Assembly (NCBI GenBank): GCA_963809765.1
Contig: CAWEKT010000003.1
Coordinates: 186,001-250,000 of the forward strand
Reading direction: 5' to 3'
DNA length: 64,000 bases
Source: JACVRM01 sp963809765
GTDB lineage: Bacteria; Actinomycetota; Thermoleophilia; Gaiellales; Gaiellaceae
A model generated the notes under the pieces. The model made no database searches. It saw only the letters and a list, made by a program, of their open reading frames with translations, and had not been told where the DNA came from. A program made the translations under genes and the position numbers. Below, piece by piece: positions 49,531 through 57,531 of this stretch (position 1 is the first letter of the stretch; every line of letters starts with the position of its first letter).

Positions 49531-50450
49531 GGCGCCACCACCCGGAGAGCCCCCGGGCGGACGGTCACGTCGACTGCGCCACGCCCGAGGTCGGTCGAGT
49601 CGGCGACGACCGGGGACCAGCCGCCTGTGTCGATGCGAATCTGCTCGGCCTGCCAGCTCCTCACGGTGCGGGCGCCGAGGTGGGTGCCGCGGAAGACGCG
49701 CGGTGCGAGCGCGAGCAGCCCGGCGCGGCCGCGCGGCGACAGCGCCACCACGTCGAGACGGCCGTCCCGCACGTCTGCGCGCGGCGCGACGCGCAGCCCG
49801 AAGGCGTAGAGCGGCGTGTTCGCGACGAAGACCTGCGCCACCTCGAGCTCGACCCTCCTTCCGTCGAGGGTGAGAACGACACGAGCGGGTCGGAACTTCC
49901 GCAGCGCCGCGACTCCTGCGCGCAGACCCGCTCCGACGGCGGCGGAGTTCGGGGCGCTGTAGCGGGTTCTCGCCTGGGCGAGAAAGCCAGCGCTGATGCC
50001 TTCGCAGGCGAGGTAGGACGTGTCGCCGGCGCTCGCGGCGAGGAGGTCGAACGGCCGTGCCGAGCCCGTCACGGCCAGACGGGCCGCAGCGCCGAGGTCG
50101 CGCGGGATGCCGAGGCTGCGCGCAATGTTGTTGGCGCGTCCGGCGGGCATCAACGCTAGTTCGTCCGGTCGCGCGGAGGAGTTCGACGCGAGCTGGACGC
50201 TGCCGTCGCCCCCGAGCAGCACCACTCGCCGGCCGTCGGCGCCGCCCAGCACCGCGTCCAGCTCCTCGCTGCTCTCGGTGCTGCGGGCCTCCACACAAGC
50301 GCCGGCGTCGCGCAGCGCCTGCTCGGCGGCGCGGACGAGCTCGGCGTTCGTCCCGCTGGCGCGCCTGTTCGCGACGAGGAGGACCTCGCGGGACTGCGTC
50401 CGGGCATCACCGACGTGCGGATCGTCGACGATCACGGACCCCCTCTCCAT
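49527..50450 (-). CDS. Diacylglycerol-kinase-family lipid kinase
   Basis: 307 residues. DAGK catalytic fold: EVLLVANRRASGTNAELVRA, the nucleotide loop RRVVLLGGDGSVQLASNSSA (GGDGS), then LALMPAGRANNIARSLGIPR (the usual GTxNDFAR is GRANNIAR here), YLACEGISAGFLAQARTRYS and DVRDGRLDVVALSPRGRAGL. It phosphorylates diacylglycerol or a related lipid. The GTxND change to GRANN is a variation in the substrate-binding loop. First gene of the two-gene unit with the MFS-PAP2 fusion. Confidence 0.85.
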   Translation of the reverse strand: MERGSVIVDDPHVGDARTQSREVLLVANRRASGTNAELVRAAEQALRDAGACVEARSTESSEELDAVLGGADGRRVVLLGGDGSVQLASNSSARPDELALMPAGRANNIARSLGIPRDLGAAARLAVTGSARPFDLLAASAGDTSYLACEGISAGFLAQARTRYSAPNSAAVGAGLRAGVAALRKFRPARVVLTLDGRRVELEVAQVFVANTPLYAFGLRVAPRADVRDGRLDVVALSPRGRAGLLALAPRVFRGTHLGARTVRSWQAEQIRIDTGGWSPVVADSTDLGRGAVDVTVRPGALRVVAP

Positions 50451-50582
50451 AAGGCGAGTATGGAGCCGGTCTGAGGCGTCGTCCAGCGGATTCGTCGGCC
50501 GCTCGACTGCGGGAAGGCCGCGGTCCTACGCGAGCGCAGATCGCTCGAAACGGATGGGTGCGTTGTGATCGGCACGATCTCG

Positions 50583-50588
50583 TAATCT
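50583..50588 (+). promoter_or_regulatory. -10 box TAATCT of the NTF2-like gene
   Basis: TAATCT, 6 nt before the GTG at 50595; leaderless layout. Confidence 0.5.
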
Positions 50589-50594
50589 CAACGA

Positions 50595-50963
50595 GTGCCG
50601 GAGAGCCCGCTCCAAGTTGCGCGCCGGTTCGACGAGCTGCTCGCCCGCGAGGACGCCGAGGCGATCTTCGAGCTGCTGACCGAGGACGCGGAGTGGGCAA
50701 CGCACCACCGGACGCTGCGGGGACGCGAAGAGATCCGGGCCGAACTGCGTGTGACGGAGCCGCCGGCGAACCTCGACGTCGAGGTCGAGCGGGGCAAGTG
50801 GGCGGACGACGGGGCCGGCCGCGTGGTTCGAGAGAGCCGAGTCGTTCAACGGTGGAAAGAGACCGGCGAGATCGCCGCCGTGATGCTCGTGCGCGAGGAA
50901 CTGGAGGTACAGAACGGCAAGATCCGTGTCTACTCGCGTCGGGCCCGCCCGGAGCAGCCTTAG
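50595..50963 (+). CDS. SnoaL/NTF2-like domain protein
   Basis: 122 residues. Single cone-shaped alpha+beta barrel: helix ARRFDELLAREDAEAIFELL, TEDAEWATHHRTLRGREEIR, then strands LDVEVERGKWADDGAGRVVR and MLVREELEVQNGKIRVYSRR. Members are isomerases, hydrolases or binding modules; no catalytic set stands out. The GTG is fixed by TAATCT. Followed by a convergent tRNA gene 25 bp away. Confidence 0.75.
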   Translation: MPESPLQVARRFDELLAREDAEAIFELLTEDAEWATHHRTLRGREEIRAELRVTEPPANLDVEVERGKWADDGAGRVVRESRVVQRWKETGEIAAVMLVREELEVQNGKIRVYSRRARPEQP

Positions 50964-50988
50964 ACCGCACACGCACAAGGGGTCGCAG

Positions 50989-51061
50989 TGGGCCCGCCTG
51001 GATTCGAACCAGGGACCAACCGGTTATGAGCCGGCTGCTCTAACCGCTGAGCTACGGGCCC
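50989..51061 (-). tRNA. tRNA with CAT anticodon (Met, or Ile2 with lysidine)
   Basis: 73 nt. Seven-base acceptor GGGCCCG pairs with CGGGCCC; the D arm has AGCTCAGCGGTTAGAGC; the anticodon stem CCGGC / ACCGG flanks the loop with CAT; the T arm is GGTTCGAATCC. Discriminator A; CCA is not encoded. Elongator tRNA-Met and tRNA-Ile2 share this anticodon; the AGCTCAGCGGTTAGAGCAG block is closer to Ile2 types, but identity needs the tilS recognition elements. Confidence 0.92.
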
Positions 51062-51085
51062 TCGCGCGGAGCCTAGAGGCTCGAA

Positions 51086-51227
51086 GTGAAATTCACGGGG
51101 TAACGGATGACGCCCGGGCACGGCGCGAGGCCGCCCCGTTGCCCTTGAACAGGCTGACAGCCTGCCCTGCGGACTCCGCGACGCCCTCGCTTGGCCCATG
51201 ACGCCCCCGCAGAGCCGTCAATTTCCC
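51086..51227 (-). repeat. 142-bp dispersed intergenic repeat, copy 2
   Basis: Inverted copy of 12662-12803, starting 25 bp upstream of the tRNA 5' end. About 90% identical; differences include one indel near the end. The GTGAAATT boundary is kept on one side; the other is AATTTCCC. The core CAGGCTG-A-CAGCCTG palindrome lies at 51150-51164. Confidence 0.85.
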
Positions 51228-51340
51228 TTCGAGCCTCCGCTCGCGGCCTCGCGCGGTTCGTTACGCACTGCGGGCCGGAGGGCCTTGGTTACACTCGCTG
51301 GCGGCGTGCGGTGCCCCACCGGACACGGACGAGCGCTCCC

Positions 51341-51793
51341 TTGAAGGTCTTTCAGCGCGAGACGAATCTGCGCACGGCCGGTGGCCTGACCGTCACCGAC
51401 ATCACCGACGAGGTCAACGAGGCGGTCCGCGAGAGCGGCGTCAGTGACGGCATCGCCTGCATCTACTCGCCCCACACGACGTGCTGTGTGCGCGTCAACG
51501 AGTGGGAGAGTGGCTTCCTCGAGGACTTCGCCCGTTTGCTGCAGGCCCTCGTGCCGAGCGACGACTACTACGCCCACGACGACTGGGACCGGCGCACCGA
51601 GAACGTCTGCCCGGAGGACATGGAGGTGGGCAACGGCCACTCGCACTGCATGGCGATGCTGCTCGGCACGGCCGGCGAGTCGGTGCCGGTGCGAAACGGC
51701 GAGCTCGCGCTCGGCACCTGGCAGCGCGTCCTCTTCCTCGAGCTCGACCGCGAGCGCGACCGCCGCTGGATCGTCCAGGTCGTCGGCGCCTAG
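51341..51793 (+). CDS. YjbQ family protein (UPF0047)
   Basis: 150 residues, normal length. Family blocks: VFQRETNLRTAGGLTVTDIT, CIYSPHTTCCVRVNEWESGF and NGHSHCMAMLLGTAGESVPV, ending RVLFLELDRERDRRWIVQVV. E. coli YjbQ has a weak thiamin-phosphate synthase activity; the true role is unsettled. The TTG at 51341 gives the conserved N-terminus. A TACACT sequence at 51287 would give a 40-nt leader that passes through the end of no other gene. Confidence 0.85.
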   Translation: MKVFQRETNLRTAGGLTVTDITDEVNEAVRESGVSDGIACIYSPHTTCCVRVNEWESGFLEDFARLLQALVPSDDYYAHDDWDRRTENVCPEDMEVGNGHSHCMAMLLGTAGESVPVRNGELALGTWQRVLFLELDRERDRRWIVQVVGA

Positions 51794-51831
51794 CCGCGTC
51801 CGCGAGCAGGTCGGCGCCCCGCAGACCGAGG

Positions 51832-51850
51832 TAGTGGCTGACAGCCACCA
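51832..51850. repeat. Palindrome TAGTGGCTG-A-CAGCCACCA
   Basis: One mismatch from perfect symmetry. It lies 79 bp upstream of the matching 25-bp palindrome at 51909, in the 200-bp gap after yjbQ. Confidence 0.6.
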
Positions 51851-51908
51851 AGTCCGGGGGTTCGGATCAAGGACTACCGCGCCAACCTGGCGACAGCCGC
51901 TTCGATCG

Positions 51909-51933
51909 AGTTAGTGGCTGACAGCCACTAACT
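51909..51933. repeat. 25-bp perfect palindrome AGTTAGTGGCTG-A-CAGCCACTAACT
   Basis: Twelve-bp perfect arms around one A, 61 bp before the BON-domain gene. Paired with 51832 it looks like two operator half-sets, or a hairpin pair. The GGCTG-A-CAGCC core is also the core of both 142-bp repeat copies. Confidence 0.65.
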
Positions 51934-51993
51934 GCTTCTGCGTTGCCCCCGGAGTGGTTTCCGCCACCGGCCGCGCAGGGAAAGCCCTGCACG

Positions 51994-52249
51994 ATGACGG
52001 AAGAGCCGAAGCAGTACGTGGTCGAGCGCGTGCACCGCGCGCTGGCGCAGGACCCGCGCGTGAGCGCGCTGGACGTCGAGGTGACGCTGGCGGGCGGCCG
52101 GGTGTTCCTCACCGGCGACGTGCCGACCGCAGGAGCGCAAGCAGGCGATCTCGCAGGTCGTGGCCGAGGTCCTGCCGGACCACGAGATCGTCAACGAGAC
52201 GAGCGTCGCCACGCTCGCCCCCGCCGGCGAACCTGAGCAGCTCGCGTGA
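51994..52249 (+). CDS. BON-domain protein (one frameshift)
   Basis: About 84 residues. Single BON domain: YVVERVHRALAQDPRVSALD, VEVTLAGGRVFLTGDVPT, then after one break near 52130 ERKQAISQVVAEVLPDHEIV and NETSVATLAPAGEPEQLA. BON domains bind lipids or membranes and recur in osmotic-shock proteins. No signal peptide is present. The TGA overlaps the GTG of the metallophosphoesterase gene, so the two are coupled. Confidence 0.72.
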
Positions 52250-53012
52250 TCAGGGTCGCGGCGGTCGGAGACGTCCACTTCGCCTCGGACGCGGCGGGAA
52301 CGCTGCGCCCGCACCTGGCCGGGCTCGCGGAGAGCGCCGACGTGCTCCTCCTCGCCGGCGACCTCACGCGCATCGGCCACGCCGAGGAGGGCGCCGCGCT
52401 CGCCGCCGAGCTCGAGGACACGCCGGTGCCGGTCTTCGCCGTGCTCGGCAACCACGACTACCACCAGGAGCGCCGAGGAGGAGATCCGGCAGATCCTCGA
52501 AGCGGTCGGGGTCGGTGTGCTCGACGGCGACACGCGCCGTCGTCGACGTCAACGGCTCACGCCTCGGGATTGCCGGGATCAAGGGCTTCGGCGGCGGCTT
52601 CGCCGGCGCCTGCGGAACGGACTTCGGCGAGCCGGTGATGAAGGCGTTCATCCGTTACACGCGCGACGCCGCCGACCGGCTCGAGCGCGCGCTCGGCGAG
52701 ATCGAGGACACCGACATCCGCGTCGCGCTGCTCCACTACGCGCCGATCAAGGCGACGCTCGTGGGCGAGCGCCTCGAGATCTACCCGTTCCTCGGCAGCT
52801 ACCTGCTCGCCGAGGCGATCGACTGCGCCGGCGCAGACCTGGTCCTGCACGGCCACGCCCACCACGGGACTGAGAAGGGCGTGACGCCGGGCGGGATCCA
52901 CGTCCGCAACGTCGCCCAGCCCCTGATTCGGCGCGCCTTCAACCTCTTCTGCTTCGACGAGGGCCGCGTCGTCCGCGAGCCGTCGGTGCTGAGCGCGGGA
53001 GCGAGCGAGTGA
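52246..53012 (+). CDS. Calcineurin-type metallophosphoesterase (frameshifted)
   Basis: About 254 residues. Motifs in order: VAAVGDVHFASDAAG (DxH), VLLLAGDLTRIG (GD), VFAVLGNHDYHQER (GNHD), RVALLHYAPIKATLVGERLE (H) and LVLHGHAHHGTEKGVTPGGI (GHxH). Two single-base breaks near 52475 and 52535. It resembles the archaeal/bacterial MPE subfamily that acts on small phosphoesters; substrate unknown. GTG overlaps the BON stop. Not closely similar to the MPE at 10831. Confidence 0.83.
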
Positions 53013-53046
53013 AGCACGGCCCGGCCGCTCCCACCGGGAGCAGGCC

Positions 53047-53628
53047 ATGAGCGGCGAGAACCGGCCTGAGATTCCCTTCTCGGCGATCAAGGCGACGCTG
53101 AAGACCGCGGCCGGCGCGCTCCAGCGCGCCAACGTGCCGTTCATGCTCGGCGGGGGGCTGGCCGTCTGGGCGCGCGGAGGCGCCGACACCGACCACGACC
53201 TCGACCTGATGATCAAGCCGGAGGACGCAGAACGGGCGCTCGCGACGCTCGAGGAGGCCGGCATGCGCCCCGAGCGACCGCCCGAGCACTGGCTCGTGAA
53301 GGCCTACGACGGCGACGTCCTGATCGACCTGATCTTCGAGCCAAGCGGCATGCCGATCGACGACGGCGTCTTCTCCCGGGCGGAGGAGCTGGACGTGTAC
53401 GCGGTGCGAATGCCCGTCATGCCGCTCGAGGACGTGATCGTGACGAAGCTCCTGGCCATGGGCGAGCACCAGCTCGACTACGACGCGGTGCTCGAGATCG
53501 CCCGGACGACCCGCGAGCAGATCGACTGGGAGCTCGTCCGCCGCCGGACCGCCGACTCGCCGTACGCACAGGCCTTCTTCACGCTCGTAGAGGAACTCGG
53601 CGTCGTCCACCCGGCCGGCCGGGCCTGA
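53047..53628 (+). CDS. Nucleotidyltransferase-fold protein
   Basis: 193 residues, intact. Mini nucleotidyltransferase core: VPFMLGGGLAVWARGGADTD followed by HDLDLMIKPEDAERALATLE, i.e. the G-x(G/W) loop and the D-x-D metal site; then HWLVKAYDGDVLIDLIFEPS with the third acid and VMPLEDVIVTKLLAMGEHQL. This pattern is seen in antitoxin-like MNT proteins and stand-alone nucleotidyltransferases. No HEPN partner is adjacent. GGAG-type ribosome site before the ATG. Confidence 0.75.
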   Translation: MSGENRPEIPFSAIKATLKTAAGALQRANVPFMLGGGLAVWARGGADTDHDLDLMIKPEDAERALATLEEAGMRPERPPEHWLVKAYDGDVLIDLIFEPSGMPIDDGVFSRAEELDVYAVRMPVMPLEDVIVTKLLAMGEHQLDYDAVLEIARTTREQIDWELVRRRTADSPYAQAFFTLVEELGVVHPAGRA

Positions 53629-53663
53629 CGAACCGGACGAACGTCGAGGCGGTCCTCCGCTCG

Positions 53664-53681
53664 ATCCCTCAAATGAGGGAT
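53664..53681. repeat. 8-bp hairpin ATCCCTCA / TGAGGGAT
   Basis: Perfect arms around AA, 36 bp after the nucleotidyltransferase stop; a likely transcript-end hairpin without a T-run. ATCCCTCAAA also occurs in the palindrome-rich region near 27060. Confidence 0.5.
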
Positions 53682-53767
53682 TCACCTCTCCCCTTCCCAG
53701 TCGCATGCTGAGAGCCTCGGCGCCTCAGGGGGAAGCGCTTGAGAAAGGCGAGGGGGATGGCGGCACG

Positions 53768-53965
53768 ATGGGGTATGAGCAGAATCACGGACGCGAGGAG
53801 CTGGAGACTGCGGTTCGGTCGTGGCGCTTCGAGCAGTTCGTCAGGCTCGGCTTCACCAACGAGCTCTCGGCGGCACTCGCGGCGTCGCGCTGCGATCTCA
53901 GTCAGGTTCGGAAGCTGATCCAGTCCGGCTGCCCGCCGGAGACGGCTTCCCGAATCGTTCTCTAG
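53768..53965 (+). CDS. Small hypothetical protein
   Basis: 65 residues, intact. Mostly helical: YEQNHGREELETAVRSWRFE, QFVRLGFTNELSAALAASRC and DLSQVRKLIQSGCPPETASR, ending IVL. The wording 'FVRLGFTNELSAALAAS..DLSQVRKLI..GCPPETASRIVL' is typical of a short actinobacterial family without known role; the second half resembles a helix-turn-helix but is too short to call. ATG chosen at 53768 behind a G-rich run; an upstream start at 53705 is possible. Confidence 0.5.
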   Translation: MGYEQNHGREELETAVRSWRFEQFVRLGFTNELSAALAASRCDLSQVRKLIQSGCPPETASRIVL

Positions 53966-54026
53966 GGGAGGGGACCGCGCCGCTCTGCGGCGCGCTGAGC
54001 CGCGCGCTCCCGGGCGCAGCGGCGGC

Positions 54027-54058
54027 GGGGTGGGGCTCACTGCGGCGAGCCCCGCCCC
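54027..54058 (+). terminator. GC-rich stem-loop after the 65-residue gene
   Basis: Arms GGGGTGGGGCTC / GAGCCCCGCCCC (one G-U pair) with an 8-nt loop, 62 bp after the stop at 53965. No T-run. Confidence 0.55.
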
Positions 54059-54160
54059 ATCAGCATCCGGCCGGCTCGGGCGCGCGCCGCTTGAGCGCAC
54101 GCGCCTCCGCTTGCCGCGCAAGCTCGCCTCCCGAGACGGCCCGGTGGTAGACCATCCCGG

Positions 54161-55528
54161 ATGGCGTCACAGCTCCTTGCACGTCGCTACGCGCTGCTGG
54201 CCCTGGCCGCCGCCACTCCGCTCGTGCTCGCCGGCCTGCTGGTGGCCGTCCCCGAGCTCGACGTGCTCTGGGAGAACCAGCCGGCGCACTTCTGGGTCGT
54301 GCTCGGAGCGGCTGCCGTCAGCCTCGGCCTCGCAGCCGTCCTCCACTCGGCGGCGCGCCGCCGTGCGGACGCGCGCCTGCTGCTCGTATCGCTCGCGTTC
54401 ATCGCCGCGACCGGAGCGCTCGGCCTGCACGCCCTCGCCACTCCGGGCGTCCTGCTCGGCCGCAACGCCGGCTTCGAGCTGGCGACGCCGATCGGGCTGA
54501 TCGTGGCCGGGCTCTTCATCGCGGCCTCGTCGGCCGAGCTGCGCAGCGGCCGCGCCGACGCCGTCATCCGCCGCGCCACGCTCCTGCTCGGCGGGCTGCT
54601 GGCGGCGCTCGTGCTCTGGGCCGTGCTCTCGCTCGCGGAGCTGCCGCCGCTGGACGACCCGCTCGCAGAGGAGCAGCTCGACGGCTGGCAGATCGGCCTG
54701 GCGCTCGCGGGGGTCGGCCTCTACACGCTCGCGGCCGTCGGCTACCTGCGGCTCTCGCGTCGGCGCCGCTCGGCGCTGCCGCTCGTCGTCACGGTCGCGT
54801 GCGCACTGCTCGCGGACGCGATGCTGGTCATCGCCTGGGCGACGAACTGGCGGCTCAGCTGGTGGGAGTGGCACGTGCTGCTGCTGCTCGCAGTGGCCGT
54901 CGTCGCACTCGCCGCCCGCGCCGAGTGGCACGAGGAGCGCTTCAGCGCCCTCTACCTCGACGAAACACTCGCCGGCGCCAAGGACGTGAGCATCCTCTTC
55001 GCCGACCTGGCCGGGTTCACGCCCTTCGCCGAGCGCAACGACGACGCCGGCGTAACCGCCATGCTGAACGCCTACTTCGAGCGCCTGGTGCCGCTCCTCG
55101 AGGAGGAGGGCGGCGAGGTGCACCAGCTCGTCGGCGACGAGATCATGGCCGTCTTCAACAAGCGCGGCGACCAGCCCGCACACGCGCTGCTGGCCTCGAG
55201 CGCAGGACTCGCGCTCCAGGAGGCGGCGACCGAGGTGGCGGCGACTGAGCCGGAGTGGCCGCGCTTTCGCGTCGGCGTCAACAGCGGCGAGGTGATCGCC
55301 GGCGTCGTCGGCGGGCCCCGCGGACACCGCAAGCACGGCGTTGTCGGCGACACCGTGAACCTGGCGGCGCGCCTGCAGTCGGAAGCCCCCGTGGGCTGCG
55401 TGCTCATCGGCGCCGAAACGGCGGCTGCGCTGCCGCCGGGAGCAGTGCTCGAGCGCCTGCCCGCGCTGCGCGTGAAGGGCAAGCAGGAGCCCGTCGAGGC
55501 GTACCTCCTGCACCGCCTCCCCGCCTAG
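54161..55528 (+). CDS. Membrane-bound class III adenylate cyclase
   Basis: 455 residues. The N-terminal 260 form about seven transmembrane helices (YALLALAAATPLVLAGLLVA, LLGGLLAALVLWAVLSLAEL, HVLLLLAVAVVALAARAEWH). The cyclase domain is complete: DVSILFADLAGFTPFAERND (first metal Asp), GEVHQLVGDEIMAVFNKRGD (second), RVGVNSGEVIAGVVGGPRGH and HGVVGDTVNLAARLQSEAPV (transition-state Asn/Arg). It should make cAMP in response to an unknown membrane signal. Stand-alone; a TAGACC sequence 7 nt before the ATG may be its promoter. Confidence 0.9.
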   Translation: MASQLLARRYALLALAAATPLVLAGLLVAVPELDVLWENQPAHFWVVLGAAAVSLGLAAVLHSAARRRADARLLLVSLAFIAATGALGLHALATPGVLLGRNAGFELATPIGLIVAGLFIAASSAELRSGRADAVIRRATLLLGGLLAALVLWAVLSLAELPPLDDPLAEEQLDGWQIGLALAGVGLYTLAAVGYLRLSRRRRSALPLVVTVACALLADAMLVIAWATNWRLSWWEWHVLLLLAVAVVALAARAEWHEERFSALYLDETLAGAKDVSILFADLAGFTPFAERNDDAGVTAMLNAYFERLVPLLEEEGGEVHQLVGDEIMAVFNKRGDQPAHALLASSAGLALQEAATEVAATEPEWPRFRVGVNSGEVIAGVVGGPRGHRKHGVVGDTVNLAARLQSEAPVGCVLIGAETAAALPPGAVLERLPALRVKGKQEPVEAYLLHRLPA

Positions 55529-55531
55529 CGA

Positions 55532-55984
55532 CTAGGGAAGCAGCGAGCCGAGGGTCTCGGCGCCGCGCAGAATCAAATCGAGCGAGACGCGGCGCGCGGC
55601 GGCGCGCAGCAACGACGCCTCGACGCTGCCGATCGCGCCGGCGTCCTCGGCGGCGTCGACGGCTGCGACCAGCCCGTCGCGGATCGCTTCCTCGGCCTCC
55701 TCGGTGCTCCAGGTCGCTGCGACACCCGAGGATGGGTCGAGCGAGAGCAGGAGCTCCTCCCGCGTCGTGCCGAGCTCGCAGGCCGCCCGGTCGAGCCCGT
55801 CCAGGACGAGCGCCTGCACCGTCGCGTCCAGCCCGCCGCCCTGGAAGGCGGCCCGGTCGCGGCAGGGGTCCCGGAGCTCGACCGTGCCGCGGTCGAGCCC
55901 GCCGCCCGCTACGGCGACGAGGAGGAGCACGGCCGCCAGCACTGCGATCGCGACGAGCGCGCCGAGGGCGGTGCGCCGCGTCAC
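55532..55984 (-). CDS. Membrane-anchored hypothetical protein
   Basis: 150 residues. One N-terminal helix (ALGALVAIAVLAAVLLLVAV) then an extracytoplasmic helical domain: VELRDPCRDRAAFQGGGLDA, TVQALVLDGLDRAACELGTT, REELLLSLDPSSGVAATWST and SVEASLLRAAARRVSLDLIL. Two cysteines could pair. GTG overlaps the stop of the MFS gene (GTGA), so it is probably its accessory. No known family. Confidence 0.6.
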   Translation of the reverse strand: MTRRTALGALVAIAVLAAVLLLVAVAGGGLDRGTVELRDPCRDRAAFQGGGLDATVQALVLDGLDRAACELGTTREELLLSLDPSSGVAATWSTEEAEEAIRDGLVAAVDAAEDAGAIGSVEASLLRAAARRVSLDLILRGAETLGSLLP

Positions 55985-57363
55985 GTACGCCTCTTCCGCA
56001 CGGCGAGCGCTCCGAGCCCGGCAACGAGCGCGAACGCGGCCGTCAGCGCGAACGAGGCCCGGAACCCGCGCGTGAGCGCTGCCTCGACGCGCTCGACCAG
56101 CAGGTCGTGGGTCTCCCGGACCTCGTCCTTGTCCAGGCCCTGCGCCTCGAACGGCGCGTCGAGGTCCGGGAGCTGCCCGGCGCGCGTGCGCTCGAACTCC
56201 CGGTAGAGGTCGAGCGCAATCGGCACCTTGTCGCCCAGCGAGAGCGGCGCTTCGAGCACCACGGCGGCGCCGGCCAGCGTCGCGCGGTCGGTGGCCGGGT
56301 CGAGATCCTCGGCGAGGACCGGCGCAACGGCCGCCAGCCCGAGCACGAGGCCGACGTGGCGCGCCGCGACCGAGAGCGTGCCGTCGCGGGCGGGATCGCC
56401 GTCCACGGGCAGCGAGGCGCTGGTGAGAGGCGGGAGCGCGAGCCCCACGCCGGCGCCGGCCACCGCGAGCGCGGGGACGACGTAGGCAAGGCTGCTGGTC
56501 GGAGTGATCGCGAGCGCCAGCAGACCCGCCGCGAGTAGCCCCGCTCCCGCTGCCACGCACAGCGGCTCGCCCAGTTGCCGCACAAGCGGGCGCACGCCGA
56601 GGGCGGCGAGCGGCAGCGCGCTGACGATGAGCGCGCCCGCGAGCGGCCCGTAGTCGAGCACGGCCACCACCAGCAGCACCGCCAGGAAGAGGGCCCCGAC
56701 GAGCGCCGCGAACGCCAGCACCAGCGCGGCCATCGCACCCAGCGCCGGCCGGCGGATCGCGCGTTCGGCCCGCGGCGAGCTGCTCGCGCGTGGACGAAGG
56801 AGCGCCGGCACTGCGGCCGCCGCCACCGGCACCTGGACGACGAAGATCGCACGCCAGCTGAACAGCTCGGTGAGCAGGCCGCCGAGCACGGGCCCGGCGG
56901 CCACGCCGACGGTCCCCGCCGCCGCCCACAGCGCCGTCGCCCGCGCGCGCGAGCCGGAGGTCGCAACCATCAGCGGCAGCGAGGCCGCGAGCACGAGCGC
57001 TGCTCCCACCCCCTGCACCGTGCGGGCGGCGACAAGCGCGTCGAGGCCCGGGGCTGCGGCGCAGGCGACCGAGGCCGCGACGAAGACGACTAACCCGGCG
57101 ATCGCGAAGCGCAGCGAGTGCAGGCGCAGGCGCCCGACGAGCACGATCAGGACGAGCGCCGCGGCCGCGAACGCCGCGTTGTAAGCGGTCACGACCCAGG
57201 AGACGCCGACCACCGTGGTCTCGAACTCGCCGTAGAGCTCCGGGAGCGCGAGAACGACGATCGACGAGTCCGCGAAGGCGAAGGCGACGAGCAGCGCCAG
57301 CGCGGCTTCCGCCGCGGACGGACGGCTCACGCGCTCGCCGTCACCTGGAGCCGCTGCATCCAC
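55981..57363 (-). CDS. MFS transporter (EmrB/QacA-like)
   Basis: 460 residues. N-terminal helices with the DHA-type signatures: FADSSIVVLALPELYGEFET, VSWVVTAYNAAFAAAALVLI, VQGVGAALVLAASLPLMVAT and ATALWAAAGTVGVAAGPVLG (antiporter motif C region GPVLGG). The C-terminus includes a soluble loop (LDLYREFERTRAGQLPDLDA) of 60 residues and a last helix. Likely a proton-driven drug exporter; the substrate is unknown. GTG start at 57363. Confidence 0.82.
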   Translation of the reverse strand: MDAAAPGDGERVSRPSAAEAALALLVAFAFADSSIVVLALPELYGEFETTVVGVSWVVTAYNAAFAAAALVLIVLVGRLRLHSLRFAIAGLVVFVAASVACAAAPGLDALVAARTVQGVGAALVLAASLPLMVATSGSRARATALWAAAGTVGVAAGPVLGGLLTELFSWRAIFVVQVPVAAAAVPALLRPRASSSPRAERAIRRPALGAMAALVLAFAALVGALFLAVLLVVAVLDYGPLAGALIVSALPLAALGVRPLVRQLGEPLCVAAGAGLLAAGLLALAITPTSSLAYVVPALAVAGAGVGLALPPLTSASLPVDGDPARDGTLSVAARHVGLVLGLAAVAPVLAEDLDPATDRATLAGAAVVLEAPLSLGDKVPIALDLYREFERTRAGQLPDLDAPFEAQGLDKDEVRETHDLLVERVEAALTRGFRASFALTAAFALVAGLGALAVRKRRT

Positions 57364-57410
57364 GCGGCACAGGATCGCAGCGGTCAGCGATCGAGGGACG
57401 ACGCGGCGGC

Positions 57411-57467
57411 TGAACGGCTCGGGTCGGTCGCCGTCCGCGACGCCTGCGCAGTTGAACGGCTCGGGTC
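57411..57467. repeat. Direct repeat TGAACGGCTCGGGTC (two copies)
   Basis: Identical 15-mers at 57411-57425 and 57453-57467 in the gap between the MFS gene promoter and the 57532 gene. Possibly a regulator binding pair. Confidence 0.5.
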
Positions 57468-57468
57468 A

Positions 57469-57507
57469 GTCCCTGTGCATCGACGGCCAGCGCCGATGCA
57501 CGGGGAC
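57469..57507. repeat. 14-bp hairpin ending in a GGGACAG motif
   Basis: Arms GTCCCTGTGCATCG / CGATGCACGGGGAC (one G-T pair), loop 11 nt. The GGGGACAGACC edge belongs to the same motif class as 19024, 31641 and 63750. Confidence 0.55.
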
Positions 57508-57531
57508 AGACCTGACAAGCGTCACTGACTA

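Noticed and set aside
47869..49809. A 646-codon plus-strand frame
   Set aside because: Antisense to the MFS-PAP2 fusion and DAG-kinase genes; low-complexity translation.
12690..51199. The shared frame inside the 142-bp repeat as a conserved small protein
   Set aside because: The two copies differ by a one-base indel inside the frame and then diverge in reading frame; the DNA, not the peptide, is what is conserved.
50989..51227. Integrative element attachment site at the tRNA
   Set aside because: No integrase and no tRNA 3'-end duplication; the neighbouring repeat abuts the 5' side and has no similarity to the tRNA.
53047..53965. Toxin-antitoxin pair (nucleotidyltransferase plus small protein)
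   Set aside because: The genes are 139 bp apart with a hairpin between, and the small protein is not HEPN-like.
54161..55528. Rhodopsin or 7TM receptor fused to a cyclase
   Set aside because: The N-terminus has about seven helices but no retinal-binding Lys or known receptor motif could be identified.
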